Origin: Bos javanicus
Lineage: Eukaryota > Chordata > Mammalia > Artiodactyla > Bovidae
Reading direction: 5' to 3'
DNA: 64,000 nucleotides
Assembly: GCF_032452875.1 (NCBI RefSeq)
Contig: NC_083883.1
Coordinates: forward strand, 53,566,698-53,630,697
Below, in pieces: positions 42,506 to 54,385 of the stretch. The position numbers and the translations under genes were made by a program. The notes beneath the pieces were generated by a model. It searched no databases. It was not told the origin of the DNA and worked only from the letters and a program-made list of their open reading frames with translations. Within the stretch, counting starts at the first letter, position 1, and every line of letters begins with the position of its first letter.

Positions 42506-42646
42506 TTAAAAGGTTAATGTTGTATTTTATGAATTCCGCTTCAATAAACAAAAGTATGTATGCAGATACCAAAAAAAGAGAAAAAGAGGAGAGGGGTATC
42601 CTGGAAACAAACCTTCTGAGAAAGCAATTAAGAGCCGCTCTTCTGA

Positions 42647-42728
42647 AGTGCGAAGGACAGGGGAGCCTGACGTGCTACAGTCCGTGGGGTCGCAGATCCG
42701 GACACGACTGAGTAACTGAGCAACAACT
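42647..42728 (+). mobile_element. BovB tail fragment
   Basis: 'gcgaaggacaggggagcctg' to 'gagtaactgagcaacaac'. Flanking words cttctgaag and cttcttgaag suggest a TSD. Confidence 0.85.
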
Positions 42729-44154
42729 TCTTGAAGAGCTGTGTGTATACTAGAGTGCACATGTGTGTGTGCTCACACCTCTGTACAACACTCATCAGCA
42801 TGCGCAGCAATTGACCTGTTTACGTCTCTCTCCTACTTCCCTGAGAGCCCTGCGTGGGAGGAGGAGGGTGGTCATTTATTTACCTGTTATTTCTCTTCAC
42901 ATCCTTGCCACCTAGCCCATAGGAAGCGCTGTGCAAATGAATGTGTGAGCGGTTTGTACAGTAAACAAACTGACCAAGTGTTACTCATTTTCTACTTCAG
43001 TGAGATTATCCCCACGCACCAGAATCTTCAAATCAAGTAAAACAAAACAAGCCACACCCCAAAATCTAACCGGGAGAAAAGAAGGTTGGGCACCTTCTCA
43101 CCTCTCTCTGCCCTCCTCTTCCCCAACTGTGGTACAGCCACTGAACTTGCAAGAAACTCTCCTTAGAAACTCCTGGGGTGCCTCCTAGGATTTTAAAGAA
43201 TTTTATTTTTTGAGATTTGTTTTCTAAATACGAAAAAAAGGAGCTTTTCCCAGCTGTGTCTCCTTACGTTCACGCACATGCAAAAGGATCAGATCTCAGA
43301 CAGAAAACCTGAGATTAATTACCCTCTAGAATCCACTTGATTTAAACTGAAAAGCTTACTTAATCTATCTTCCCCACCCCCTCCAGCTTCCACTGGCACT
43401 TGTACCTAGGTGATCTCAGGTAACAAAACAGTCACAGAATTCGTGTCCTTTTCCACTTGCCTATCTGTAGGGCAAATATGCACTTACAATTCATTTCTTG
43501 GAAGACACATACAACCTGTTGGGTGATGGGCTTCAGATCTGTCATCCATAAAACGCTCTGGGATTCCCAACTATGAGAATTTAACAGTACTGTGTGTTCT
43601 GTTTCAAGATTCTCCCTTCTGTATATTCCTAAAGTAGACCCCACCTCCCACCCCAGTAAACTGATGTTAAGAACCAAGCTAGAAAATGTGTTCACTGTAT
43701 AGGGACCTGATGCTATTTTCCCAGCGTCGCCATCAGCCAAAGCCCATCCAAGGGTCAGGCAGTGCAGCGGCCAGTATGCACCGAATGTCTGCTCTGAGCA
43801 GCGTGAGCAAACTGTACCGTGCACTTTGGATGCCTGTCAAAGCTTGCCTGAGCATTTTGGAAAGTCTGTAAGACCATCCCAGCTCAGAGAAAGAAAATTC
43901 CTAATAAGAACCAAGACAAAGAGACTAACTCATTGCTGACAGCAGTGTCATCTTCACTTCCCTTCTTCCATAAATAGAGTGATTTTATAATGTAATGTCC
44001 AAACTGGGACACTTTTGAGAGTGAAAGATGGTGTTATGAATAGTGAAGCTGGGGCAAGTGGCATAAATTGGAACTGTCCTAGGAAACCCCTGAGCCACTG
44101 GGAAGCCACCCCAGAAGACCTAGTGTGTGTATACAGCGTGGGCCGAGCTGATGG
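42729..44154. other. Unique non-coding stretch
   Basis: No recognised transposon or exon. The 130-codon minus frame at 43432-43824 has no recognisable domain. Confidence 0.5.
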
Positions 44155-44156
44155 TA

Positions 44157-44189
<33 letters not shown>

Positions 44190-44190
44190 A
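44155..44190. repeat. (TG)n microsatellite
   Basis: About 17 TG units interrupted by two TA units. Confidence 0.95.
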
Positions 44191-44260
44191 TAGTTGCTTC
44201 ACTCTACAACCAAATGATGTTATTTGGTCCTAGAAGGCAACTTTGGTACCTTTTACTCCA

Positions 44261-44298
44261 GTACCCTTGTTTTTTTTTTTTTTCCCGGTACCCTTGTT
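44261..44298 (-). repeat. Minimal poly(T) insertion flanked by 11-bp duplication
   Basis: gtacccttgtt occurs at 44261-44271 and 44288-44298. Between lie only 12 Ts and 'cccg', which reads on the minus strand as cggg plus poly(A). This looks like an extremely truncated retroposition. Confidence 0.65.
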
Positions 44299-44306
44299 AT
44301 TTACTG

Positions 44307-44598
44307 CTGCTGCTAAGTCGCTTCAGTCGTGTCCAACTCTGTGCGACCCCATCAGGTGGGGCCCACCAGGCTGCCAGGTGGCAGCCCACCAGGCTCCCCT
44401 GTCCCTGGGATTCTCCAGGCAAGAACACTGGAGTGGGTTGCCATTTTCTGCTGCAATGCATAAAAGTGAAAAGTGAAAGTGAAGTCGTTCAGTCGTGTCC
44501 GACTCTTAGCGACCCCATGGACTGCAGCCTACCAGGCTCCTCCGTCCATGGGATTTTCCAGGCAAGAGTACTGGAGTGGGGTGCCATTGCCTTCTCCA
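44307..44598 (-). mobile_element. Bov-A2 dimeric SINE with TSD
   Basis: (CTG)n start, two Bov-A units with a 'gtgaaaagtgaaagtgaag' linker. The perfect 12-bp duplication tgttatttactg lies at 44295-44306 and 44599-44610. The first unit contains a short internal duplication of its 'cccaccaggct' segment near 44358-44393. Confidence 0.94.
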
Positions 44599-44769
44599 TG
44601 TTATTTACTGAAGGGGAAACAAAGACTTTGATACTCTCACACGTTGGTGGTTGATTGTACAAGCTCATCTTCCCATCCTCCATAACTTCATATCCACAAA
44701 AATTGTTGCTTCTGTCACGAAAACCCTTCTCATCTTGGGTCTCCCTAGGAATTCTAGCCACATATAACT

Positions 44770-44900
44770 TTTCAAAGTACTTTCACATCTCTCCTCTTAT
44801 TTTATCTCTGCAGCAACTCCATCAGAAAGAGGAGGTAACTGGAATCTGCATTTGGCAGGTTAAAACACTGAGGTTAAAGAGTTTGTCCTAAGATTATGAA
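44770..44900 (-). mobile_element. MIR SINE (ancient)
   Basis: 'tatctctgcagcaactccatcag', 'ggttaaaacactgaggttaaagag' and 'attatgaaactg'. Confidence 0.65.
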
Positions 44901-44904
44901 ACTG

Positions 44905-44990
44905 AACTAAAAGGTCCTTGAGACCAGCCCCATACCTGCATGTGCCTCCTCCTCTTAGCCCCCAGTACTCAGTACATATTTGTCAAATGA
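44905..44990 (+). mobile_element. L2 LINE terminus fragment
   Basis: 'cccccagtactcagtacatatttgtcaaatgaatga' (44958-44993) is the L2 end pattern. Confidence 0.6.
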
Positions 44991-46160
44991 ATGAGCTGGG
45001 ACCAGGACTAGAGTATCCCCACATGTGGCTTCACATTTTCTCTCTGAGTCAGTCAGGCTCCTGGTTTGTCTGACTCAGGTCAGGATCTGGAAGCAGCATT
45101 CAAATGCTTTCTCTTGCCAGGTTAAGTTCCTACATGGGACAGGGTGATACAGGGGAGGTCTGAAAAGAAGCCTAGGAGTCAGTGTCCTGAGAAATCTCGA
45201 TGCTTCTTTGGGTCAATATGTGGCTGCCTATAGGAGCTGGGGAGAAATGTGATCCTGCTACTTTCTCTTGCTGCAAATAGTGTCCCTTACTAGGCTGTAA
45301 GGGGCACACCTCTGGACTTCAGGCTGGTTTCAGCGTTTCTTAAAGTGAGGCTGTAGATGGCTTGATGTGGAGTTCCCAGACAATGCTTGTAGATCCTGAG
45401 CCCTAATCCAGATCTGGAAGACTCTGGGGGAGGCTCTGGGCATCTGCATTGGCAACAAACTTCCCAGGAGTAGCTGGTGCACAGTGAAGTTTGATACTCA
45501 CTGCTAGTTCCTGACTCACTGCGCTAGGCACCCAGCACAGGTGCTCATAAAACTCATGCCCACGTGTCAAGTACATAAATTCCAGGAAGCCCTGAGCCAC
45601 AGAAATGATGACAAGGACTCCCTGCTCTTTCTCTTCTCCATGCTGTCTGTCCTGTGTCTTCCCAGCCCCCGCCACCCGAGAGTCCCTAAGGAATTACCCT
45701 CCCTCTCTGCAGATGGATGCTCTGTTTATTCAAATTGTCACGTATAAATCCTGGCCAATCTAGGAGATGTATCTCTTGTTCATTTACATGGTTTACTTTG
45801 GCTAAGTGGGTTTTAACATGTGCTCTGGGGAAAAGGGCAAAGCATCTCAGAAGGAGGCATTCAGGTCTCGGCGCTCTGGGTGAGAAGACGAGGAGCGGGG
45901 CAGAGTCAAGGACATAGAGACGAGTGATCAGGTGGTGAACCCCAACGGCTAAGTTATATTCCCTTCTCAGCAATGCCCCACCCACTTACCGCTTTGAGTA
46001 GTCCTCAAAACCAGTTATGAAATGAAGGGATATAAAGAAAGAGAAACCAGGAGGGAAACAGGGGAGAGGATTGTGGGGCATGGGGAAACAGCCCACAGCT
46101 TTGAGTTGGGGATGTATGTTTACAGATGTCCATTATATATAGGTGTCTGTACATATATCG
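44991..46160. other. Unique non-coding stretch
   Basis: No recognised transposon or exon. Open frames of 90-100 codons on both strands overlap each other without domains. Confidence 0.5.
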
Positions 46161-46162
46161 AT

Positions 46163-46362
46163 GGGCTTCCCAGGTGGTTCAGTGGGTAAAGGATGGCAGG
46201 AGATTCGGGTTCAAGCCCCGGATTGGGAAGATCTCCTGGAGAAAGGAATGGCAACCCACTGCAGTATGCTTGCCCAGCTAATGCCTTGGTCAGAGGAGCC
46301 TGGAGGTCTACAGTCCGTAGGGTTGCAAAGAATCGGACATGACTGAAGCGACTGAGCATACA
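46163..46362 (+). mobile_element. Bov-tA SINE
   Basis: Forward copy, 'gggcttcccaggtggttcag' to 'gactgaagcgactgagc', with a short deletion in the head after 'gtaaag'. Confidence 0.92.
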
Positions 46363-46477
46363 TACACACATAAACAAAGTATATACGTACAGTACACACA
46401 CACAGTTCAGCGTGGACACCACGCACAGTTACTAATGTGAAGACTGCCATTCTCCTTTTGACTTCCTAAAGAATTTC

Positions 46478-46868
46478 TTATCAAATATCACATATTAATG
46501 CAAACATATGGGATCTAGAAAGATGGTACCGATGAACCTGTTTGCAGGGCAGCAATGGAGACACAGACATAGAACAGACTTGCAGATACATTTGGGGAAG
46601 AAGAGGGTGGGACACATTTCGAGAATAGCATGGAAACATATCCATTACCGCATGTGAAATAGGTAGCCAGTGGGAATTTGAGAGGTAGGGAGCTTGAACC
46701 AGTGCTCTCCGACAACCTACAGAGGTGGGATAGGGTGGGAGGTGGGAGGGAGGCTCAGCAGCGAGGGGACATATGTAGACCTATGGCTGATTCATGTTGA
46801 TGTATGGCAGAAACCAACACAATACTGTAAAACAATTATCCTCCAATCAAAATTAAATTTAAAAAAAG
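46478..46868 (+). mobile_element. L1 3' UTR (artiodactyl)
   Basis: 'gatctagaaagatggtacc', 'gcatggaaacatatccattacc', 'gggtgggaggtgggaggg', 'tgatgtatggcagaaacc', 'acaattatcctccaatc' and an A-rich end. Same family as 8253-8535 but longer. Confidence 0.88.
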
Positions 46869-47124
46869 GTCAGAAAGTTGGTCAGGGGCATCCCTTCTGT
46901 GTACATACTTAACCAACCAGGTCACTTCTGTGTATCTGTCATTTGCAAAAAGTCCTTTAATAATAAGAAGCTGCTACATATGAAAGATAAATATTAAAAC
47001 CATACATAGTAACCATAGACTAAAACACATAAGCATATATACTTAGACCATCTATTTTTGAAAGAAGTGCATTTCCCTCCCACCCCCCACCACCATTGAA
47101 GGTTTCTTGGATATTTAAAAAAAA

Positions 47125-47200
47125 TTTTTTTTCCTTTTTAATTAATTTTTTTATTGAAGGATAATTGCTTTACAGAATTTTGTTGTCGTTTTCTTGGGTT
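47125..47200 (-). mobile_element. L1 3' end fragment
   Basis: 'tttttttattgaaggataattgctttacagaattttgttg' (47147-47186) matches the reverse terminus of ruminant L1. Confidence 0.7.
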
Positions 47201-47319
47201 TTTGATGTGTTTCTTAGTTGGTTTGGTGTGGGGCCTACAAGAGAAAGTGCCTGATGGTCTGTTCTCTTGGCTCCATCATAGCCTCAATGGACAAATAGAG
47301 ACAGCCAAGCAAAATACAG

Positions 47320-47482
47320 AAGGGGACAACAGAGGATGAGATAGTTGGATGGCATCACTGACTCGATGGACAAGAGTTTGAGCAAGCTCGGGGAGTTGGT
47401 GATGAACAGGGAAGCCTGATGTGCTGCAGTACATGGGGTTGCAAAGAGTCAGACATGACTGAGCAACTGAACTGAACTGAAG
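47320..47482 (+). mobile_element. BovB LINE 3' end fragment
   Basis: 'gacaacagaggatgagatag' to 'gagcaactgaactgaactgaa'. A-rich flanks aagcaaaata and aagcaaaaca suggest a TSD. Confidence 0.9.
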
Positions 47483-47839
47483 CAAAACAAAATATAAAAC
47501 CCTGAGAGAATTGTGTCCACCTGAAGAAAACTGTCACTACACCTCAAGGAACTGGTCCAACCCCTCGGTATGTTGCAGGACCTCTGGCCCTTTCATATCT
47601 TGGCCACCTCCATGGGTTGGAGATTTTATTTTCCAGGAGTCCAGAGCCGTCTCTAGCAGATTCTCTCAACAGGGCTAAAGAGAATAGATTCAAGTCTTCT
47701 GGCCATTCAGTCTTCAGCTTTAATTCCTCATCTCAGCAAAGCATCATCTCTATAGCCTAATGGCAAGACTATGATGCTTGACGTCAACAATGATATCTCA
47801 CCCTTCCCTGAGGGTGAGCATAGCCTCAGCTCCATAGAC

Positions 47840-48075
47840 TCTGGAGTTAGACAAGTGTTCGAGTACCAGTCTTGCTACTCATTAGCTCTGTGACACTGGA
47901 TGAGTTTCTTAACTTCTCTGAGCCTCCATTTCCTCATTAATAGATTGGGATAATATTGGGATAAGATACGATAAGTCTACTGACTTCATAGGCTTATTGA
48001 CGAATTAAAGGAGACAGTGCATGTGAAGGATTGGGCAGTACCTGCTGACTGGAAAGAACTCTATAGATGTTGTCA
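47840..48075 (+). mobile_element. MIR SINE (ancient)
   Basis: 'ctctggagttagacaagtgttcg', 'actcattagctctgtgacact', 'cttctctgagcctccatttcctc' and 'gaattaaaggagacagtgcatg'. Confidence 0.85.
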
Positions 48076-48145
48076 ATGATGCAGAGGCAGATGATAGAGA
48101 TGGTGATGGTGATAGAGATGATAGATGGTGATGAAGAAAGGGATA
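48076..48145. repeat. Imperfect (GAT)n/(GATA) microsatellite
   Basis: GATGATAGAGATGGTGATGG-type units over about 70 bp. Confidence 0.85.
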
Positions 48146-48239
48146 ATTGGAAAGGCAGCTCCCATTCTTTGGACAGTCACTATGGCTGCCACTGTGCTCA
48201 TCCACTGATTCCCACTAACTCAGGCTGAATTGTCCCCAC

Positions 48240-48380
48240 ACTGACAGTAGACGTTATGATCTCCTTATCAGCAGATCAGGAAAAAAAAAAAAAAAAACCT
48301 CAGGCTTGGAAGGTTTGCTCACACTTTTCCAACTGAAAAGTAGCAGAATCAGATTAAAACACAGGTGAGTCTGAATCTAA
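48240..48380 (-). mobile_element. MIR SINE fragment with expanded A-run
   Basis: 'ttatgatctccttatcagcag' and 'cagatcagg', then about 18 As, then 'cctcaggcttgga'. The A-run sits where MIR normally has 'aggaaactgagg', so it is probably an expansion of that short A stretch. Confidence 0.55.
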
Positions 48381-49277
48381 AGTTTCTGCCTTTTCTTTCT
48401 TTCCTATTTTCTCCTATGAGCCATGAACACAATCTTATCCCAGTGCACACTGATGCACAGAGGGACCGCCTGTGTCCCTTTGAACCCCATGACCTTCATT
48501 CTCTGCAAAGGCACTGATCTAATGGAGAAGCAGGAGAGTGGTCAGTGCATTAGTCCTCAGGGCCCCAGGGACCCATTTGGTAAATTAGTTCTTTTGGTTC
48601 ATGAAATGGTACCCCAGTGGCTTGAAATACTTTACAGATCTACCCTAAATGGGTAATTTATTCTTTTATCACTGATGGTATTAATCATGTGATCTTCAGC
48701 CTATAAAAGTTATTTTCTGTGGGTAAGGGGAGGAAGGGGACAATGATTTTTTTTTTCAACAGAAGTGCATTAGACTTGGTAAGGAGCAGAGCAGAAATTT
48801 TCAAAAATGGAATTTTTTAGGACTTCTTTCTCCCCATATCGTGCCCTCTCTCTCATTTATTTAATGAAATGATATCTTTAGCAGAGTTTTTCTGCTCATT
48901 TCTTCTTTTACCCCTACCCCTCACCCAGACTCTTGTGAGCTTCTGCATCCTTCTTAGTTCTTTTTTTTCTCACTCCTAGGATAAGTTACACGCTAAGTCT
49001 CCACTAAGGACCAGTGCTTCCTCTTCCAGGCTGGAAAGAAGATGATGACCCTCAGTCAAGGCTGCAGAGGAGACACTATATTAGACACCAACCAACCAAA
49101 GGAATTAAGATCCTAAAGCCCCTCGAAACTTATTTTTATAGAAAAGTCTCGTATTTGGCAATGTGCAAGATCCTTTTTTAGGAATTGGAAGTAGTGAGGG
49201 TAGGAAAGGGCCTTGGAATCTTCCCCTTGAGTCCACACTCAACCTTCTCAGCACTGAAGTGTGCTGGGAAAAATATG
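48381..49277. other. Unique non-coding stretch
   Basis: No recognised transposon or exon; T-rich patches near 48750 and 48960. Confidence 0.5.
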
Positions 49278-49504
49278 GATGTGTTGGTGCTCAGTCGCTT
49301 CAGTTGTGTCTGACTCTTTGTGATGCTATGGAGTGCAGCCTGCCAGGCTCCTCTGTCCATGGAATTCTCCAGGCAAGAATATTGGAATGGGTTGCCATGC
49401 CCTCCTCAGGTGATCTTCCCAACCCAGGGATCAAACCCATGTCTCTTACGTCTCCTGCATTGGCAGTGGGTTCTTTACCACTAGAGCCATCCGGAAGCCC
49501 CCTT
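49278..49504 (-). mobile_element. Bov-tA SINE with TSD
   Basis: Reverse copy flanked by the perfect 11-bp duplication ggaaaaatatg at 49267-49277 and 49505-49515. Confidence 0.94.
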
Positions 49505-49515
49505 GGAAAAATATG

Positions 49516-50825
49516 TATTAGCCAAATAGTATAGGCTGTTCAATTCAGCATGCCATGAAGGCCTGTGACCATCTGCCCTGATATGAGGATTATCTATCTG
49601 GTTGTATACATAACTAGAAGACAGCTATCTTATCCAACATTCGGCTCATTGGGTAATATGTGTCCAGCCAGTAAATTGTGAAGTTGCTGCATTTGTCTTA
49701 ATTGACTGCCCTTTTATTTTTTTTACCTGCCTTATTTGATGCTGGGGAGATGTAAAACAATTGATAATCCAATATTTGGAACCACAAGGCCGTGTTATTA
49801 GGCACGTGTGCAGTTCAAGAGGGATCTGTATTTGCTCAGAGCAATATCAGTTACCTTGCTTTCCATCAGCACCCTCAGCCATGTTGGTAGTAAAACGGTA
49901 CTCTGATACCTTTCCCCAGGAACAGCTAGCTACCAGTGTTGGTTCCTTTTGAAAAACAAACAAAAGAATAGGAGGTTTGGTTTTAAAAGGGATGAGTGGA
50001 GATGGGAAAACAAATACCGAGGGGAAGGACTCACTGTTTCTCTTTGCCAGGTGCTCCCTGGCATCCTGTCTGCACGTCCACAGCCCTGGACCCTCCATCC
50101 AGCACACTGGTTCCATCCCTACCCCCTCAAACCACAGGGACCTATCCACAGGCATCCATCTGGCCAGGCTCTGAAACAGCTGTCCTATATCAAAGAGACG
50201 AGACTGGAAAATAGAAACAGAGCTGTGTTCCTCCCCCAGCCCGTGAGGAGCCCCCAGGGTCCTGCAGAAAAGTCACTTAACCCTGGGAGCCTGATAGCTT
50301 TGAGGAAGCGTGGTGAGCCTGAGTCCCCTGGGTAGCTTTTGGGAGGACAAGACAGACAGATCTAGATTCTCATCCTGTCATTCATTAGGAGGCATCAAAT
50401 CAAAGTGTGAACTTCAATGCCTCCTAAAGATGGACCAGTCCAGGGCCCTGGCTAGCCCACAGAAGACCTCGGTGCAAATTAGAAAAGATGGCTCCCCTGC
50501 TTATAGGTGAGCAACAGCCTTGATTGGAGGCACAGAACCAGAGAATGGAGCCCAAGCACTCCTGTGTGTTAGTTCCTTTTGGAAACTTAACAGGAAGTGA
50601 TCACCAGTTGGATTTTCAACCTATATCAGAGGGTTTCTGTGATGGAAGAAGTGTTTGTTTTTTATTTTAAGATTTTTTTCTATTATTATTGTCTTAGTAA
50701 CAAGAAACAAATACTTTTACAAATCTATGTACACTTTTATACAAACAACATTAAATGAAGAGTTTTCATTAAATATCAGTTATAGTATAAACCCTTTCTT
50801 CTTGAAAGTGTTCTAAAAAGAAGAG
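49516..50825. other. Unique non-coding stretch
   Basis: No recognised transposon. A group of overlapping plus-strand frames at 49949-50335 is proline-rich but has no recognisable domain. Confidence 0.5.
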
Positions 50826-51105
50826 GCTAAATATTCATCAGAAAGACTGATGCTGAAGCTGAAGCTGCAATCCTCTGGACACCTCATGGGAAGAATTGAC
50901 TCATTGGAAAAGACCCCGATGCTGGGAAAGATTGAAGGCAGAAGGAGAAGTGGATGGCAGAGAATGAGATGGTTAGATAGCATCACCGACTCAATGGACA
51001 TGAATTTGTGCAAACTCTGGGAGATAGTGGAGGACAGAGGAGCCTGGTGTGCTGCAGTCCAGGGGGACACAAAGAGTCGGGCACGACTGAGCGCCTAAAC
51101 AACAA
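50826..51105 (+). mobile_element. BovB LINE 3' end
   Basis: It starts in the YSLEGLMLKLKLQ-type region ('aaatattcatcagaaagac') and keeps one open frame (50850-51098: MLKLKLQSSGHLM to the VMDRE-like end), finishing 'gagcgcctaaacaac'. Confidence 0.9.
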
Positions 51106-51829
51106 ACAAGAGGAGCTGGTAGACAGAATCCAGTTTTGCCTGAAGGTGTGCATGGAAGAGGTGCTAGCTAATGACAATAATGCTGGTGAGTTCTTAACCT
51201 CATCACTAAGCACTTAACTTAGTATTGACCTGGAGATTTTTGTAGAAACTAACACATATGGAAGGAAGTTTTTATTTTGGGTGGCCCAAAATTAATTCTG
51301 TTATTTCACTAACACTTTGTGGGCTATTACACTCAAAAGTTACACCTGACGCCCCTGTAAAGTCTTCTGATTTTCATGAAATGTTGTCTTCAATCCACTC
51401 ATTTGTAGAAGAAAGGAGCATTCTCTAGCACCTTGAGTTTTATCTTTACTTTCCGTATCAGAATCAATCACTAAGGTTTTCTGTCTTTCTGTTGGCCTCA
51501 TATTCACAGCGTCTAAATCAGAACTATATTTTGAAGATCCTCTGAGACACTAATATATATGTCACTTGGACAGGCAGAGAAAGTAACTGAATAAAATTCA
51601 CTGATAATTCTTTTTCACTCAAAATTTCACAATGCATCATTTTTTAAAATTTCATGTTTACAATACACACAGGGTTGGAACAAAAATCTAACAAAGCAAA
51701 ACATGAATGATAACAACAATCATAAGTTGTATTATGAACCCTTGATTGGTGTTAAGCTGTAACAACTTCACATGGTGATGTTAATTGTATCGCTATCTGG
51801 TCAACAACGTGGGGTAGCAAATGATATAT
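51106..51829. other. Unique AT-rich non-coding stretch
   Basis: No recognised transposon or exon. Confidence 0.5.
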
Positions 51830-52005
51830 TAACATATCTCTAGTCAATAATGTGTTTTTAACCTATGTCCTTTACAACAACCCTCTGGAGAAGGTGCTAC
51901 TATGATTATCCCCATTTTACAGATAAGAAAACTGAGGCTCAGGGATATAAAGTTACCAAAGGTCAGACAACTCGCAAGTGGCAGAACCAGGACTCATTTC
52001 GATGG
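51830..52005 (-). mobile_element. MIR SINE (ancient)
   Basis: 'cctttacaacaaccctctgg', 'ttatccccattttacagataag', 'aaactgaggctcaggg', 'ggtcagacaactcgcaagtgg' and 'cagaaccaggactca'. Confidence 0.88.
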
Positions 52006-52384
52006 GATGTCAGTGGATTCCACTTTACTAGTATTTTGTATCACTTCCTTTTATGCCAACTTGCCATTTGCACTGTTGAACTGAAAAGCATAGTAGAGAT
52101 GGGATTTATGTACAGTCCTGAACTGAGGATGGCAATGGATCAATAAACCCTTTTTCTGGAGAGATGGGAGGAAGGGGAATAATGACTATGAGTACAGTCG
52201 TCTGTCATCTGTGCCAGGAATTCCTAGTTTTACCATTGGGAGGAAATTCCAACAACCATGATCAGTCCTAGGATGCTCATGGCTTCAGCAGCTTTGACTT
52301 CCTTCCTGCATATCTTTGCTACTTTCATTATCAGCAAGTGAGAAAGGAACATTACCCAGTTGATGGACAGATTTTAGATCGGGA

Positions 52385-52500
52385 GAGGACCACAGAGTTC
52401 ACAGGTCAAACACACCTTCTTTACAGATGAAGAAACTGAGATCCGAGAGATAATGTGGCTTGCCCAGATGACCCAGCCAGGGGCAGCAATCCTATCATTG
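52385..52500 (-). mobile_element. MIR SINE fragment
   Basis: 'tctttacagatgaagaaactgag', 'gtggcttgcccagatgaccc'. Confidence 0.65.
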
Positions 52501-53159
52501 CTGTTTGTTTATGTTTTTATAAATGAGCACATGGCCATGGGAGATGTTCAGTAAACATTTATTGAACTGAAATAAATTGTGACATTTGATGTATGCATCT
52601 GAGGGATGCATCAAAAAAAACAAAAACAAAAACCCAACCAGCTCTATTTCTGATTGTTCTGTTGTGAAAAGCTTCCAAACTCAATATAGGGTGAAAGTGG
52701 CTCTGAAGCATCCCTTTGATCTTTAGACGACTTTTACTTGAAAATGATAGCAAAGCTGGCAACCAATTCTTCCAGAAATTAATAATCAAACCTTAAAAGT
52801 CTCTTCGATTTTTCTGGCAACTTAAAACAGAAAGAAACTAAACATTTCCCATCGTGTCTCTCCCCTCTCCCTTTTGACACCCCGCTAGGGAACAGCTGTG
52901 TCTATTTAAGATGGATTTTGATCTCTCAGAAGGGATCTGGTTTCTGTGCATACGGAGCTGCTGCCTGGAGATGGCATGTGCAGTTCGGAGAAGGTGTTGG
53001 GATTCAGCTGACTCTGCTGTAATTCTAAGAGGTAATCAGCAGAAGTTGGTCTTCTCTTCAGGACGTGGGTGACATGACACCTTGGCTGACACAGGTGTGC
53101 TAGGCTGTGATGTCCTGCTGCTTGGGGCATCATTTGGTACCCTCTCCTCGTCCCTCTGG
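52501..53159. other. Unique non-coding stretch
   Basis: A-rich patch near 52612-52635; otherwise nothing recognised. Confidence 0.5.
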
Positions 53160-53640
53160 CCTCTCTGTGGTAGGTTGACTTATTGTTCCTAATTTCTCAC
53201 TGCCTCTCAATAATAATATTACCCATCCTGTACTCTCCCTTGTGACTTTTAAGCAGCTCTGACCAGCAGAGGTGGAGGACCTTTTTCTGCCCCACTGATA
53301 CTAGGCTTGGCCACATGACTGGCTTTGGCCACTGGAATCTTAGTAAACTCGCAACAAACTGCAACCTTAAGTGTATTCACAGTCTGACCTGGCCTCCTGT
53401 GCTCTTGTGATCGTCCATAAGAAGACCATGGCTTAGGCAACTGCCTCTTTAGTTTCAGCCCCAGATAAAGACAGATAGAACAAACTTGAACCAGACCTAC
53501 AGTCTGGAATAAAACCCAGCCAAATCTGAGTCATAGTCTCAGCAATATGCAGATGCAAAGTGAGAAAAATGAGTATGGTTGCAAGCCCCTGAGATTCCAA
53601 GGCTGTTTGTTACACAGCAAAGACTGACTGATACATTATT
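53160..53640 (+). mobile_element. Possible ancient LTR (MaLR-like) relic
   Basis: It starts 'tgtggtaggttgacttattg' and ends 'ctgtttgttacacagcaaag' plus 'actgactgatac'; between them is the 'ccacatgactggctttggccactgg' word (53311-53335). The layout resembles mammalian MaLR-type solo LTRs. No coding remains are present. Family assignment uncertain. Confidence 0.4.
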
Positions 53641-54239
53641 GAAATTAGCACCTTGATATAGACTGTGATTCTGCCTGCAAGTGAAAGAAAATCAGTGTGT
53701 ACTAGCTTATACACCAACAGGAAACGTATTGGCTCACAAAACTAGGAAGCTTAGATGTAAATTAAGAATTCTAGAAGCTTGAGTAATGCCATCAGATCTC
53801 TATCTTTCTTGCTTCTCTTTTCTCATTCTCTCTTGTGCAAGTGCCCTTTCTGTACTTAGAGAAGGCTGGGAACACGGCTAGAGGCAGCTCCAGGCTCACC
53901 TCCTTCTACATTAGCTTTGTGAGCCTCAGAGGAAGAAGCTTCTCTTGCTAGGGGAAGAGCTGACCTATACCTGGGCAGGGCCCAGTGCTACACAGTTGAC
54001 CAGGCTTGATATGTGAGTCCACCCTGGAGGCCCCAGTGAACCAGGTTGATGGCCCCACCAGAGGTGCTGGAAATGGGAAGGAGCACATGCTCAAGGGAGG
54101 GGGAGGATTCAGCAGAAGGAGATGGGACACTGAAAAGCCCCAGGTGGTGGAGTCCATGCCACCACACCACTGCCCCAGTAATGAAATGATGAGTGCAGCG
54201 ACTTGGGTGATGACTGGGCCATTCACTCAGGTCCAGCCT
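53641..54239. other. Unique non-coding stretch
   Basis: No recognised repeat. Overlapping frames near 53948-54257 on both strands lack domains. Confidence 0.5.
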
Positions 54240-54385
54240 CACCTCCCTAAGTGTTGAGCTTTAGGCAAGTTGCTTAACTTCTCCAAGCTCTAATGTGTTC
54301 TATTATAAAGAGAAGGTAAGAGATGAATAACTCATTATAGGATGGTGATGAGGATTAAACGAGATATTATGCTAAATGCTCAGTC
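54240..54385 (+). mobile_element. MIR SINE fragment
   Basis: 'aggcaagttgcttaacttctcc', 'ggatggtgatgaggattaaacgag', 'tgctaaatgctcag'. Confidence 0.75.

Larger units (their letters stand above)
40600..42560 (+). mobile_element. Older L1 (L1M-type) 3' end carrying two younger insertions
   Basis: L1 segments: to about 40925 ('cccagaaattccactcctgg', 'agcattattcacaaccgctgg', 'cattctgctaagtgaagg'), 41988-42243 ('gccagacacagaagg', 'gatatgaaatatctagag', 'ttgcacaacattgtgaatgg') and from about 42508 ('ggttaatgttgtattttatg', 'ttcaataaac'). BovB and CHR elements fill the gaps. Confidence 0.85.
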
